Origin: Symsagittifera roscoffensis | Taxonomy: Eukaryota > Xenacoelomorpha > Acoela > Convolutidae | Length of the DNA stretch: 64,000 bases | Reading direction: 5' to 3' | Assembly: GCF_963678635.1 (NCBI RefSeq) | Contig: NC_087065.1 | Location: 52,085,858 to 52,149,857 of the forward strand | Shown: positions 46,320 to 57,745 of the stretch, in pieces | Numbering within the stretch: the first letter of the stretch is position 1 | Layout: each line of letters opens with the position of its first letter | Notes under the pieces: model-generated | Told to the model about the DNA's origin: nothing | Database searches by the model: none | Seen by the model: the letters and a program-made list of their open reading frames with translations, nothing else | Made by a program: the position numbers and the translations under genes

Positions 46320-46817
46320 GGAGGGTAGTTGAGTCATATTTTAACTTACCAAATGAATATTCAAGTAGCATAATACTAACAGACAGCGATTTCATACTCA
46401 CATATAGAACATGTGCGATGCCAATCACAGCAGACATGAGTTTTAAGACAGCGTTAGCAGCAGATTTTAAAAGAGAATATAAAAGCAAAGATTTCCTTTG
46501 GAAGCAAAGACCAGGAATAGGGGGCGTAGCAGCCTTGCCTCCGGCGGCGTCACAGATACCGGGAAAATACCTATGTTTCTTAGTGACACGGGCGACGGAG
46601 AAGCGGCACGTGGACCCGAAAAAACCTAGTCTTGCCCATGACGAGATTGAGAGACTTCCTCGTGGAAAGGGATGTGAAGGAGCTTTCGCTTCCAGTGTAC
46701 GACTCAAACAAAGGACGACTGCATCCTCGAGAACTGTACGCGCTCATACACGTAATCTTCTCTGATACTAATATACAAGTATACTTACACAAGAAATATT
46801 ACTTAAGTATAGGCTGA
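46320..46817 (+). pseudogene. Degenerate macro-domain-like C-terminus of Pol, copy A
   Basis: The order of segments is that of small macro domains of the TARG1/OARD1 type: a first strand and helix with ADMSFKTALAADFKREY, a GxGGVAALPP turn, the strand GKYLCFLVTRAT, the helix TRLRDFLVERDVKELSLPV, then a loop with G-R-L-H-P, and a final helix-strand VIFSDTNIQVYLHKKYY. Macro domains bind or remove ADP-ribose. The Gly-rich ribose loop and the usual G-x-G-L loop of the active enzymes are not conserved, so binding may be lost or altered. Small indels near 46620-46640 break the frame between 46418-46765 and 46632-46817. It ends Pol; ORF2 follows 376 bp later. Assignment is by pattern only. Confidence 0.55.
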
Positions 46818-47193
46818 GTTAAGGTGACATGCAAGAGGGTGTCAGACTTAAGTAGGTAATGTGTGTTATGTTATGTTATGTGTTATGTTATTAAGGTCCT
46901 GGGTAAGAAGGAGTTTGTGACCACGAACAACTGTATAACGATCTTAGGAATAGATCCAAAGTTTGGACTGTCCAATCTTAGGTCGAGTTCCAAAATTTTA
47001 GAGACCGATTGATTTTAATAAATTTTAGGATCAAAATCTTTTTATCTGACTGTTTTAAATAAATTTTAACGAGAAGTTAAGGTGAAACGGACAAGTGTGA
47101 TATTCGTGACCTCTTTTCTAGATCCTGATTGATCATTTATTTACTCACTTTAGTCAAATCATTGAATCAAATCGAATCGATTCTGAAAAGAGA
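46818..47193 (+). other. Spacer between Pol and ORF2, copy A
   Basis: 376 bp without a frame. It has repeats of 'gtgttatgttat' (46860-46890) and a 'gaccacgaacaac' segment. A splice acceptor or internal start for ORF2 expression would be expected here; several 'ttttag'-type sites exist near 47010-47025 and 47115, but none can be proven. Confidence 0.55.
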
Positions 47194-47388
47194 ATGGATA
47201 ACTTCAACTTGGATGAATTGATGGACCTGGCAGAGGTATATGTAGGACCGATGGTAGATGCGATCTATCGTCGGCTAATTGATCGAGACTTCGCTCTGGA
47301 GGACCCAGAGGTTTTCATGTTGCTGACCGCCCTGATAAACATCTTGGGGCATGACAACCGTGAGGACCGCCCCACGGAAGCCTATTGA
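47194..47388 (+). CDS. ORF2 N-terminal segment, copy A
   Basis: A 64-codon frame starting with ATG after the 376 bp spacer: MDNFNLDELMDLAEVY, an amphipathic helical start, then DAIYRRLIDRDF. Copy C has the same start at about 13490 (minus), so this is the real beginning of the second gene. Its TGA stop overlaps the ATG of the next frame (TGATG at 47386-47390). In C the same place carries one more base, so the two frames may have been one and A may have lost a base. Confidence 0.6.
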   Translation: MDNFNLDELMDLAEVYVGPMVDAIYRRLIDRDFALEDPEVFMLLTALINILGHDNREDRPTEAY

Positions 47389-49130
47389 TGGCAGCATACG
47401 GAGAGAGGGGAGTACTAGACCGCCCGAACATGAGAGTGATGAGGTGGAGAAGCGGGGCTCTCTCAGGGAGTGACTTGGCGAACGAGCCTGGATTAGGAAG
47501 TTCCAGGAACTACCAACCAGGTGAGATGCCCTTGGCCACCAAGCCTAAGCCTGGACTGAGAAGAATGCATCAGGAAATGAACAGCGAGGCTGCCTTGTCT
47601 AGTTCACCACAGAGAGTAGCTGTGCCACCAGAGAGGGCGAGAGTAGAACAGGGGTTTCAAACGAACCAAACCATGCAAGATCTAGATAGGATGAAAGATG
47701 AGCTGGAAAGGACCAGGAAGGAGCTGGATGAAATGACTAAGACCATGCTCATTACGGAGGACGACAGAGACATGTGGAAGAAATTGTTTGAAGACTGCAA
47801 CAAAACGCAGGGTGAAGAAATTGAACGCTTGAGGCGGGACTACAAGGAGCGATCGGAACGGGTGGTATTGACAACAGCCGTGGAAAAAGTGATACCCGCA
47901 AGAAGTATTCCTCGTGGGCAGTCCCCGATGGAGCTCTTGATGCCTCGAGAAATGAGTCAAACGGCAGAAACGCGACTCCCAGTTACAACAGTTCGAAAGA
48001 CAATCCCGGACCCGAGTGATACCTTAGGTGACCCAGTCGTGGAGCAGACGATGAGGAAGCTGATAGAGACAGCTGGACTACCAGTGGCCAACAGGAATGC
48101 GCCAGGTTCCGGGGTGACTGCACCCTATGGAACGGTTGACGATATGGGCAGAGTACAGCTCTCCCAAGACGTAATGACCAAAAGGGGAGTTAGCGATGCA
48201 ACGCTACCAATGGGGAGCTCAAAAGTCCCAGACAGGAAGATACGAAAGATGCCGGCGAAGAAAGTGTCACAGGTAATGGATGTGCAAAAGAATAATCAGT
48301 TGAAGTATAACTTTACAGGAGTTCCGGAAGCGGATCCGAGAGCTTGCTTCAATCGAGCGACCTGGAACCAGGCAGTAAACCTGCAGCAACCACCACTGGG
48401 GACATCACATCTGATACTGGGAGACAGCTTGGTCAGAGTGCTCTCAAACTAGAGGACCTCCTGGATCACCACGGTGATGGCTTTCGGAGGCGCGACGATA
48501 GCCCAGTGATTTCGGATGGTGGAGTTGATGAATCCAGGGAGAATCCCTAATGTAACGATCCTAGTTGGGACAAATAACATCTCGAGAAGCTCGGATGAGG
48601 AAGAAGCACTATGGGAATCAATGATGGTGTGCTTGTTTACTACTCTCTGGCAGAAGTTCAACTGCGCGGTACTGACCGTTTGCACTGTGCCAATGAACAC
48701 GAGGACATTGATTGCAACAGGGAGAAGACACAACGAAGGAGTGATCAGGTGGAACAACATCCTGAGGAAACTTGCAATCCTTATGGATATCCAATACGAG
48801 CTGAGGGCTATGGATCAGGCCAGGCTGACCACTGACGGCATTCACTTTGATAGCATAGAAGAACAGGCTTGGTTGAACAGAGTCTTCCAAGAACAATTGG
48901 ATGAATTGGAAGTAGAACTCTTTGACACGGTAGTGCTGAAGAAAGAGGGAGCATCAAACGAACCCAAAATTACCACCTTTGTGCCTCCTAACCTGGAAAC
49001 ACGCTTGGGAGCGGTCCCAGCCGTGACCATCTATAAGCCGCAAAGCTCCAGCGAACCCGGGCACAGAACAGATGTACGAGAGAGCACCAGTCGAGAGGAG
49101 CGACGTCCAAACAGGAGCTCTCTAATGTAG
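47388..49130 (+). pseudogene. ORF2 part 1: coiled coil and SGNH/GDSL hydrolase-like domain, copy A
   Basis: Residues about 85-150 form a coiled coil (LDRMKDELERTRKELDEMTK). From about 48405 an SGNH-hydrolase pattern follows: LILGDSLVR with the GDS Ser at 48426-48428 (block I), AFGGATI (block II Gly), ILVGTNN at 48567-48578 (block III, GxND type with N for D), and TTDGIHFDS with Asp 48834-48836 and His 48843-48845 (block V). All three catalytic-type residues are present in one frame. The only breaks are in-frame TAG at 48450 and TGA at 48507. The family cleaves esters of lipids, sugars or other acyl groups; the substrate here is unknown. A Pro/Arg-rich tail ends at 49130. Confidence 0.75.
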
Positions 49131-50396
49131 TCGAGACCAATACCTTCTCCATGGCACATATACAAGAATGACCTGATGAAACTGAACCTTCAGAGGGTGA
49201 GCTTCGCAGCGGATGCCATGAGGATGCTGAAAAGAGCAAGGTTATCGGTCAGCAGATTGTACTCGAAATTAGGAGTGGACTGGTTGATAGCGGCTGGCAT
49301 AAACTTCAGCTCTACAACTGCCTTGAGTCTTGCCGACCTAGAGGGACTGCCCTCTAAAAACACAATGGGGCCAGTGAATGCAAGGCCGTTACAAGACGTA
49401 AAACTGAATCACGATGAGGGGAATCGAGACGAGAGACCTGGAAGATTTCTGATAAAGAGGGCGCCGATTGCAAAACATGTGAAGATGTTCAGGCAGATGA
49501 AAACACCCCCAGGTCATGTTAAAGAACAAGTATACCCAAAACAAGTGAATCAGGAAGGTGATGTTCAAAGATACGGCGGGTTGAAGGCGATAAAGAAAGA
49601 TCAGACCATCTTTGCCGCGTATGACAAGGCAGAAATGAGGAAGGCCAAGATTCTGATGGTAGCCAATTCAGAGTTCGTACACACTTCCAAGTCTCTGTTT
49701 TGGCCGGACGTTATAACGTTGGCAGCGGTCGATCTGGATCTAATGCAATCCGTGTCAATGGCGATTGGGGTACAAAGACAGACAGAGATGAACCCAATCA
49801 CAATAAAGCCAGGAAGAGATGACGATCATCGAGTAATTGTGGCGAAGTCGAACGACTCATGGTTCCGAGGAATGGACATAAAAGAGGAAGGAGAGAGAAG
49901 AAATAACTCCAAGGATACCAGAGCTCACTTGGAGGCGATAGTTTTGAGCACCAAACCAGAAGCTAACCAGTGGCCACATCTAACTCCTCGAGTAGCGGCG
50001 TTGGGAGCGGATGCTTTTGAGCAAGGCCCAGTGATGATCAGGAAGATCCATGCCTACCTTGTAAAGGAGGTGAACCTGGCCGAAAATGCCGAGGAGAAGG
50101 CAGCCGAGTTTGTAAACAGAGTGGGCCAAGTTACCCTGGAAACTTCTTGGACTGAGAAGGTGAAGGGAGAAGAAGGCTTTGAACGGACTGATAGCATGCT
50201 GGAAGGGCTGGGAGCCGGATGGACCGCGTCCTTCTTGGCAAAAGTCTAGCCAAAACTCTCTCGATACTTGATAAAAGAATTCCTCCAAGCAGTAGTGGAA
50301 GTGTCAATCGTTGAAATACTAGCATTGTTCGTGACGTTTGGAGCAGAAAACTTAGTGAAAGGACCGGTATAACTGCTCACCGAAGGAGTTCAGAAC
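49131..50396 (+). pseudogene. ORF2 part 2: second SGNH-like region (shortened), copy A
   Basis: The frame 49176-50249 matches B 23400-24946 but lacks about 480 bp (B equivalent about 24029-24485), including the G-V-N-D motif. Kept are a basic N-terminal part (WLIAAGINFSS), ILMVANSEFVHTS and FWPDVITLAAVDLDLM. The frame then goes to GRDDDHRVIVA and a region ending ERTDSMLEGLGAGWTASFL. After 50249 the family continues in other frames. The missing piece means even a restored frame would have no SGNH block III here. Confidence 0.6.
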
Positions 50397-52550
50397 TTGC
50401 GGTTAGATGGACCTCTAATATTGATTGCAATAACACATGGAAATTTGGGAGGACTGATAAACCTGACACGTTACCCAGAGCAGATGAGAGAGAATGTGAG
50501 GAAATTTGATGTGAAGAAAGCCACGGAATCGTGGAATAAGATAAGAGATCTGAGACATACTCTTATCCAGTACCTCCTGCATCAGAATCGCTTTGGAACA
50601 GGAGAGAATGAGACAACTGAGAGGCCTCCCTGCATGAGACCTCCCTGCATGAGACAACTCGAATTACCTGAGGCCTCCCTGATTTTTACCAATGCGAAAC
50701 AGGAGTTAACAGTGGGAGGAACGTTGCAGACGAGAACCTTCCTGGCACCCTTCGGCTATGAGGAAATCAAAGTGGTCCATGGAGAAGAGGAAAATAAATC
50801 TGCTGGCAGACTAATCATACCGAAATTTCCGGAAGCGGCCTAGACTGAAAGGCAAGGACCCTCAAGTTCTAGAGATATGTCAGGAGGAGATGATGGGCAG
50901 GGAAGAAGCCGTCGATCGGAAGAGCCTATGCAAGAGGATCCCGATCAAGCAGAGAAAGAGGACGATAAAGCATCGACAGGAGGAAAATCCAGCTTGGATT
51001 TCAATTTATTCAGTGACTTTGAAAACAACGCAGACGCGTTGGAAACGACTGAACCAGCAAACGAAGTTACTTCGACACTGGAGCCTCCGTCAGTTTTTGC
51101 GGAAATGAAACGGAGTTTGCCGAAGAATAGCTCTCCGGGCATTTCTAAAGACAATGAACAAAGACTCCTCATGGAATCATCAAGGAGAAGAAGGATAGAA
51201 GGCGCTGCCAGAGTACCCTTCTTGGGAACATTACCCGAAGAAGAGTGGGAGGTACATCACCGAGACCATGAAAATAGGACGGGATGTAGGTTGGACAGAG
51301 TGGCCTTCATGGAAGAAGTCTGGACAGTAGTTCAGAGCTACGGGACCCAGTCCATTTTGAAAATAGGTCTCAACCGCCCACTGATGCGGGAAGTCCTTGA
51401 CAAACTCGACAAGTGTAAAGGGAAATTGAGTGAGTTGTTGATCGACTCAGCCATTGACGAAAGTGAAGCAAACTCTTCTATCAAGATGACACCGCAAGAG
51501 GATAAAGGAGAAGTTGTATATCTGTCGAGAACTAGGAAAGGAACGATGCGATCGAAATTGGTGATTGATAAGATCAATGAGATGAAGATAAAACTAGGCA
51601 GCAAAGTGATACCGAGGAGGGCGGGAAAGACGAAGGTGGATTCGGAAATATCGATGAAAGCTGTCAACTCGGCGAAAAGGAAACGAGTCGGAGAAGTCAT
51701 GGATTTGGGACAAAGTGATAATCGATTGCCTGGCGCGGACAGAATGTTAACGGATGTAGCAATGGTGCAACCCATTCTCATGGCAGGAATAAAATCAACA
51801 GGTTATAAATCCAAACGGAGTGACCGCACTCTGGCTGGAGCGACATTGGAAATGGAAATACTCAGCCAATGTGGAGAGAGTACTATGAAAGACTTTAAAC
51901 GTCTCCCATGAACCACGGAAAGGGAAGTGTCGTAGGACAACTGGTCCCAGTGGAATAAAACCTACTGACACTGTCGGAGACTGTATCAATAGATGAACCC
52001 GCCGGTGGTTACATGGAGATGTTGGAGTACAGAAACTCGGCCAGAGGACACTAAATGGCTCTGGAAGACAAGAGTGCCATGGAAGGTTACCTGGAGACAA
52101 TGATGCAAGGCACCATCCTCAAGCAGAAAGCATGTGGGACTCTAGCGTCGTCTGAGATGCAGGCAGAAACGATCGAGCAATTGGTGAGCCTTCCATTGAA
52201 AGCTGTAGTGTTACGGTACTTTGAGGAAGAGATGAGGACTACACCGAGATACACGCTCTGATAGCAGTACCTTACGTGAGGACTGAATTACAACTGAGGT
52301 TCGCGAGGAATATGATTCAGAAGAAAGGAAGAGATCGAAAGAAGAAAAGGTCTTCCTGATGACGAGCTTGAGGGATCTGATAATCCAAGAGGAAATGGCA
52401 GTAGCGTGCGCGAAGCGGAGGGACGCTCTCTGTTTCATCCGATTCATGAAAGGGCAAATTTCAGTGCCAGCATTGAATACTTGTGTCAAAATGCTGAGAG
52501 AGGGTGATGAACGGGTGAAATCCCCAATGTCGGGGGCATGCCTCTGCTAA
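50397..52550 (+). pseudogene. ORF2 part 3, first duplicated block, copy A
   Basis: 50397-50640 (LVDG..RYPEQMRENVRKFD type region) is followed by a short repeat, twice 'gcctccctgcatgaga', and then jumps to 50659 onward (ELPEASLIFTNAKQE). The frame 50877-51911 has LSSLDFN-like acidic parts, LGTLPEEEWEVHHRDHENR and a basic segment SAKRKRVGEV that could be a nuclear localisation signal. 51912-52530 continues to VKMLREGDER, where the sequence jumps backwards. Unassigned function. Confidence 0.65.
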
Positions 52551-53971
52551 CTGATCTGAGCTTAGCTATGAGGACCGATCCCTTAGCGCTGATCAGAGGA
52601 GCCGCGGAGTTTGTGACAGTGATCTATCGACCAGCAGTCACGTTCGCGTTCTCTGATGTTAAGGTGGAAGCGTACAGGAGGTCGGTGCTTCATCTGAACC
52701 TCATATCAGCAGTGGACGGGACTGTGCTGAACTGGTGTGAGCAGCATGTTTTGCGAGAACTCATGAGCGAAGATCTGTTGTTTGGAAAGGTAGCAGAGCC
52801 AGAAATGACGGTCGTCAACTTTGACGATCACATCCGTGATCGTATGGGAGAAGTAGAGAGAAGGCATATTGAGGTATTTCTGAAGCTCTGGAATCTAAGG
52901 CTCTGCGACAAGACAAATGGTGAGATCTCCAGGATTCCTCGTCTCACTGCGGGATGACACAAGGTGAGAGAAGAGACGAAAGACTGGGGTGATTACGAGA
53001 ACCTGCCAGAGGAAATCCCTGAATTCCCTTTGATAAGAAGGATGTTGCTCGGAGCAGTCTCCGTAGTACAAACTCCTAGATTGAGAGCGTTTGAGACCAA
53101 TGAAAGGAGGGTAGAGAAATTCTCGGATCCGTGTTTTGTATGTAGAAATGCCGCAGTGTTACAGTACACGCGATTTGCTTACACGGATCAAGCTACGAGA
53201 AGGCGCATAAGCAATGCCGCGACTCCAAAGCCTGGAGCGTTTGACACGGAATGGACGGAATTAAACCTAGCGCCTATGAAGATGAGAGGCAGAGCCGAAT
53301 TACCTGAGGCCTCCCTGATTTTTACCAAAGCGAAACAGGAGTTAACAGTGGGAGGAACGTTGCAGACGAGAACCTTCCTGGCACCCTTCGGCTATGAGGA
53401 AATCAAAGTGGTCCATGGAGAAGAGGAAGATAAATCTGCTGGCAGACTAATCATACCGAAACTTTCGGAAGTGGCCAAGACTGAAAGGCAAGGACCCTCA
53501 AGTTCTAGAGATACGTCAGGAGGAGATGATGGGCTGGGAAGAAGCCGTCGATTGGAAGAGCCTATGCAAGAGGATCCCGATCAAGCAGAGAAGGAGGACG
53601 ATAAAGCATCGACAGGAGGAATATCCAGTTTGGATTTCAATTTATTCAGTGACTTTGAAAACAACGCAGACGCGTTGGAAACGACTGAACCAGCAAACGA
53701 AGTTACTTCGACACTGGAGCCTCCGTCAGTTTTTGTGGAAATGAAACGGAGCTTGCCGGAGAATAGCTCTCCGGGCAATTCTAAAGACAATGAACAAAGA
53801 CTCCTCATGGAATCATCAAGGAGAAGAAGGATAGAAGGCGCTGCCAGAGTACCCTTCTTGGGAACATTACCCGAAGAAGAGTGGGAGGTACATCACCGAG
53901 ACCATGAAAATAGGACGGGATGTAGGTTGGACAGAGTGGCCTTCATGGAAGAAGTCTGGACAGGAAAGTAA
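52538..53971 (+). pseudogene. ORF2 part 3, second duplicated block, copy A
   Basis: Starts at MPLLTDLSLAMRTDP, the segment missing from the first block, continues through NLISAVDGTVLNW and RIPRLTAG (stop), then 52964-53971 with ELPEASLIFTKAKQE. It repeats 50659-51340 with a few percent difference, up to FMEEVWT, where the frame ends in GK and a TAA. Block 1 and block 2 together contain every segment of B's ORF2 once or twice. No known domain. Confidence 0.65.
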
Positions 53972-53973
53972 CA

Positions 53974-56937
53974 ATGCGATCGAAATTGGTGATTGATAAG
54001 ATCAATGAGATGAAGATAAAACTAGGCAGCAAAGTGATACCGAGGAGGGCGGGAAAGACAAAGGTGGATTCGGAAATATCGATGAAAGCTGTCAACTCAG
54101 CGAAAAGGAAACGATTCGGAGAAGTAATGGATTTGGGACAAGGTGATAATCGATTGCCTGGCGCGGACAGAATGTTAACGGACGTAGCAATGGTGCAACC
54201 CATTCTCATGGCAGGAATAAAATCAACAGGTTATAAATCAAACAGGCTGGAGCAACATTGGAAATGGAAATACTCAGCCAATGTGGAGAGAGTACTATGA
54301 AAGACTTTAAACCGTCTCCCATGAACCACGGAAAGGGAAGTGTCGTAGGACAACTGGTCCCAGTGGAATAAAACCTACTGACACTGTCGGAGACTGTATC
54401 AAAAGATGAACCCGCCGGTGGTTACATGGAGATGTTGGAGTACAGAAACTCGGCCAGAGGACACTAAATGGCTCTGGAAGACAAGAGTGCCATGGAAGGT
54501 TACCTGGAGACAATGATGCAGTACCTTACGTAAGAACAGAGTTACAACTCAGGTTCGCCTGGTGCATGATGGGACTGACTCGCGAAGAATATGATTCAGA
54601 AGAAAGGAAGAGATCAAAAGAGGAAAAGGTTTTCCTTATGACGAATCTGAGGGATCTGATAGTCCAGGAGGGAGCAGCAGTAGCGTGTGCGAAGCGGAGA
54701 GACGCTCTCTGTTTCATTCGATTCCTGATAGAGCAGATTTCAGTACCTGCATTAAACACTTGTGTTAAAATGCTGAGAGAGGGTGATGAACGAGCAAAAG
54801 CCTTACTCTTGCTAGCACTGCTGGATATGCATCAGAGCAAGCCGATGAGGGTGAACATGAAAGAACCCGAGGAGCTAGAACCCACGAGGAAAATAGACGA
54901 AATGAGGAGAATCTCGAACAAAGAACTGAGGCTCACTAAAGAATCTATGGGAGCACTGCCGAAGTCCAATGAATACTCTGGACCGATCAGAAAGAAGTCA
55001 TACAGTTATGTTCCGGAGTCATAGGGATAGCGTACAACCCGTTTCTAGGTGAAGACATACGCGATTACTTCTTTGATTACGAGCAAGCAGTGTTGCTGAG
55101 GTTCTGGACTTCGAGAATTGCAACGATTAGAAGCGCTACTAATCCGCAGACCAAGCTGGGACTAGTCTTAGAACAAAAGGTAGCTGCACCTTCCGTGCCA
55201 GAATCCGACAAACGAGTGGATTTTGGATTGGGATTCTCAGATGAATTACTGAGAACGAGCTTGATGGTAGCGTGGGAACTGATGAGACCATCATGGTGTC
55301 CTAGTCCCAATGCTGATTCAATACTACTTGCAACACAAGATGTGCAGAGGGAACTAAATGCGGACTGTAACCTGCGTGATCTTATTATCATATACAATGT
55401 GATGACAACAGCTTCTAAGAGCAACGGGGAAGACAAAGGGGAGTTGCCGGCTGGGGACCAGAAGACTGGGTTAAACCTGGTAGCTGTCTGGCAGAAGTCT
55501 GTGGACTGGAAGATCACGTTTGTGGAATTCTAGATTGCGTGAAAACCCTGGAGAAACAACACAAACAGTTGACAATATTGTTTGCGAACATTGTGATAAA
55601 AGCGAAGATGGAACGGAATTGATCGCAGATTGCCATGGAGGAACCGAGGTGAATCTAGTGACTGCACTAGGATTCTACAGTATGTTTGGTTCTTTAGAGT
55701 CACTATTGAATCTAGAACAGAAACATGAGATGGTCACGGCCATCAGTGTAGAAGTGTTCCCAGGAGTTTTGCAGACTGAGCAAAAGCACATAGGGAAACG
55801 GAGAGAAGCGATCGAGGCGGAAATTAACATCAGGCACAGTGAGACTGATCGCAGACCATCGGGAGCGCGATATTCGGTGGAATCGACATTAGCTCCAATG
55901 TGCAAGAGCAGATACCCAGTGCAATTCGTAGCTGTGGATTTAAAAAGTACGAGAACGATCGTGGATCAAGCCTTCTCAGTGCCAAAGTGTGTGAGATTAG
56001 CGAGAATGCCAGAAAGATCTTATGAGTTATTGTGCTAAATGTTCTCAGCAGTTCCAGAGAGAACTAAGGAGGAGTTGGAATCGATACTGGGAAAGAAGTT
56101 CATGGGATACGTCAGTGGGAACTTCAGTGACTTTGAAAGGCAAAAACAGAGAGGATCAACTGTTACAGATTACATTACAGTAGATGAGAATGATGAAGTT
56201 ACTACAAACATGGTGGTACCCCGGGCGTAGTAATCTGGTGTTGATCTGGGAGTGTGGAGAGCTGCTCTCCATTGGTTTACCAGACTCATCACTGCCCATA
56301 AAAGTAGTGATAGTGGCAGTTATGATGGCGATACGATGGCTGGAAGCTCATGTGAAGGAGAACAATAGAGAGGAGGCACAAACGCGAGAACAGTTGCAGA
56401 AATTGGATTGTATAAACAATTTAGATCTTTTATGAGACAAGGTGCAAGATTCTGAACATTCCGATGGAAGTGAAAAAGATATGGACAAAGAGACGACTGA
56501 TGCCATCGTTTAGAGCCAACATGACTGCATGGTTGTACGAATATGCCAAGAAGCATATGTCGAAGCACGGCAGAGTGTATAGAGTGTATCAACTGGACTT
56601 TGGCGCAGGAGCTTTCAAGCGAGCTTTCGTGACTCATCGAAATGCAGTGACCACCGCTGTGAAGAGAATTTCCAGGACAAGTGAACGTGATGGAAAGGAG
56701 AAAGAAGAGATGTTGAAGGAAGATTTGGAGAGAAACGTGACGTTGTGTCTCCACAATAGCTTCTGCAGAAACAGAGAATCTAATGTAGATCCCCTACCTT
56801 GGTGCAAACAAAGGGTAGAAGAACAGAAGTGTTGGAGGACTGCTTCCAACAGCGTCAGGATAGCTAACGATGTGTTGCAAGACACAGAAACTGAAAGTGC
56901 AGAGTCAATGTCGCAGGAGGAGGAGATGGAGCATTGA
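53974..56937 (+). pseudogene. ORF2 part 4, C-terminal region, copy A
   Basis: Begins with MRSKLVIDKINEMKIKLGS, repeating 51546-51900 and 51900-52110 with a deletion at about 54520, then continues singly to the end. It matches the long D frame in order: TREEYDSEERKRS, VKMLREGDERAKALL, FGLGFSDELLRTSLM, VTALGFYSMFGSLESLL, YELLC and CLHNSFCRNRESNVDP. It ends EEEMEH with TGA at 56935. Stops at 55022, 55530, 56037 and 56228 break it. No known domain, membrane segment or signal peptide is seen. Confidence 0.7.
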
Positions 56938-57745
56938 AAATTTGCCGGAAGACAAGAGGCAAAAAGAGACGATATTAGAAATATTTAGAACTTTTAGAAC
57001 TTCTAAACGACGAAAAAAGAGGAACAAAGAAGAAGTTAAAACTCAGAATTGTCTTATGTGTGTGACAAGTGAGAAACTAAGCAACCAAGTTGTAATAGAA
57101 AACTGAAACTTTTAGTTAAGTTTTGAACATTAAAGAATTTGTTGCGTTTATAAATTTGCATTTTGATTTTAGTTAGTGGCTTTAGAGACACTTAATATTT
57201 ATTTAGAAAGGCTTGAGTAAAGAGTATATTTAAATATTCCAGCCTGCATGACTGTTTTTAATCAACTAGGAAAACTGATCAATTTGTGGTGACATGAAAG
57301 GCTTGGGTAATCTCTTGAAGAAGGAGATTGTTTCATTGTTGTTTCTAACCACAGAGTTCCTTAATTTTAATATTCAGGACAATAACAACTAAAATTTCCG
57401 GAGGGAAGAAACATAGTAGGATAATTTCAGTTTGTTGGTTGGCAGGACTGTCCTGCAAACTAACACCTTTTAAAACCTAGGAGAAAAAATTTGAAATTAG
57501 AGTGTTGACGTTGGAAGTCAGAAAAAATATTTTATCTTAAGTCATATCCTCAAAGTGCAGATTAATGAGAGAATTTGAAAGGCTATAGTAGTGTAGCTTG
57601 ATGCCATTTATATGCTGCAGTGAGTCGATATGACATGGATAAGAGTTTTTTTGTGAATTTTGTAAATTCTGTTCGATACCACTGTACCAATTTTACGAAC
57701 ATTGCGAGATTCATTGGGGACAATGACCGGGCTGTCCGGGGAGTA
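56938..57745 (+). other. 3' untranslated region of copy A
   Basis: About 808 bp, collinear with B and D. It has the palindrome at 57442-57456. It ends with 'gtccggggagta' directly before the LTR; the 'ggggag' is a plausible but short polypurine tract. Confidence 0.7.
57442..57456. other. Conserved 3' UTR palindrome, copy A
   Basis: GCAGGACTGTCCTGC, a perfect 7 bp inverted repeat around one base, identical to the B copy and at the same distance before the LTR (about 300 bp). Confidence 0.6.

Noticed and set aside
47194-56937. ORF2 as an envelope gene
   Set aside because: Position fits, but I see no signal peptide, fusion peptide, furin-type site or membrane anchor in any copy; SGNH motifs and long soluble-looking regions argue otherwise.
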